A stretch of DNA of 64,000 nt from NCBI RefSeq assembly GCF_003696265.1, contig NZ_RFFH01000006.1:219149-283148 (forward strand). The letters run 5' to 3'. Positions 63,926 to 64,000 of this stretch are shown here, piece after piece (the first letter of the stretch is position 1; every line of letters starts with the position of its first letter). The notes under the pieces are model-generated. The model worked only from the letters and a program-made list of their open reading frames with translations, was not told the DNA's origin and ran no database searches. A program made the position numbers and the translations under genes. Origin of the DNA: Nocardia stercoris. GTDB lineage: Bacteria; Actinomycetota; Actinomycetes; Mycobacteriales; Mycobacteriaceae.

Positions 63926-64000
63926 ACCACGGCGGGGCGGCCCCCCCACGTGGCGGCCCCCCCGAAACCCACCGGGGGGGCGGGGTAACGCCAACCCCGA

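Overview
The window is high-GC actinobacterial DNA. Gene content and order point to the Mycobacteriales and most likely to Nocardia or a close relative. The block from whiB3 and groES-groEL1 through tsaD-rimI-tsaB-tsaE, alr, nnr, glmS, glmM, rpsI-rplM and a type VII secretion (ESX) locus follows the order remembered for M. tuberculosis Rv3415c to Rv3450c, with large insertions. Mycobacteriales hallmarks are a WhiB3-type regulator, a GroEL1 with a His-rich tail, EccB/C/D/E and MycP, WXG100 proteins, an Rv1747-like FHA-ABC exporter and many lipoboxes. The genus is an inference.

Region by region. 0-5.5 kb: regulators (WhiB3-like; SigK-like sigma factor with a very short RskA-like partner) and the groES-groEL1 operon behind a CIRCE operator. 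5.8-7.3 kb: a membrane-anchored Hsp70-like protein. 7.4-14.1 kb: a leftward operon for the tRNA t6A modification (tsaD, tsaB, tsaE), rimI, an alpha/beta hydrolase, alanine racemase and NAD(P)HX repair. 14.4-22 kb: single genes (cupredoxin lipoprotein, SDR, glmS, a hydrolase without its nucleophile, an ABC-F protein behind tandem leader repeats, a membrane protein, a VOC protein) and a vapC remnant. 22-24.8 kb: a three-gene operon resembling EspC/EspA-type ESX substrates. 24.9-27.5 kb: glmM and rpsI-rplM. 27.6-35.1 kb: an actin-fold protein with a membrane anchor, an FHA-ABC exporter, a zinc-metallopeptidase lipoprotein and an FHA protein. 35.3-44.8 kb: six paralogous lipoproteins arranged as three overlapping A-B pairs, with a receptor-type Ser/Thr kinase between the second and third pairs. 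44.8-60.8 kb: the ESX-4-type machine (two WXG100 proteins, a secreted peptidase, an Rv3446c-family protein, EccC, EccD, MycP, a membrane protein, EccB, EccE). 60.8-64 kb: a secreted protein, an FMN reductase, MTA phosphorylase and a copper sensor CsoR with a putative operator.

How the parts may work together. GlmS and GlmM both feed UDP-GlcNAc synthesis and Alr supplies D-Ala, so cell-wall precursor genes flank the secretion locus. The most interesting unit is the 27-61 kb stretch. It combines an ESX-4 core that includes EccE, a transmembrane Ser/Thr kinase, two phosphothreonine-reading FHA proteins (one an exporter), paired lipoproteins and membrane-anchored Hsp70/actin-fold proteins. I propose that this is a phospho-regulated cell-envelope or secretion module. 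That is inference from co-location and domain logic, not something the sequence proves.
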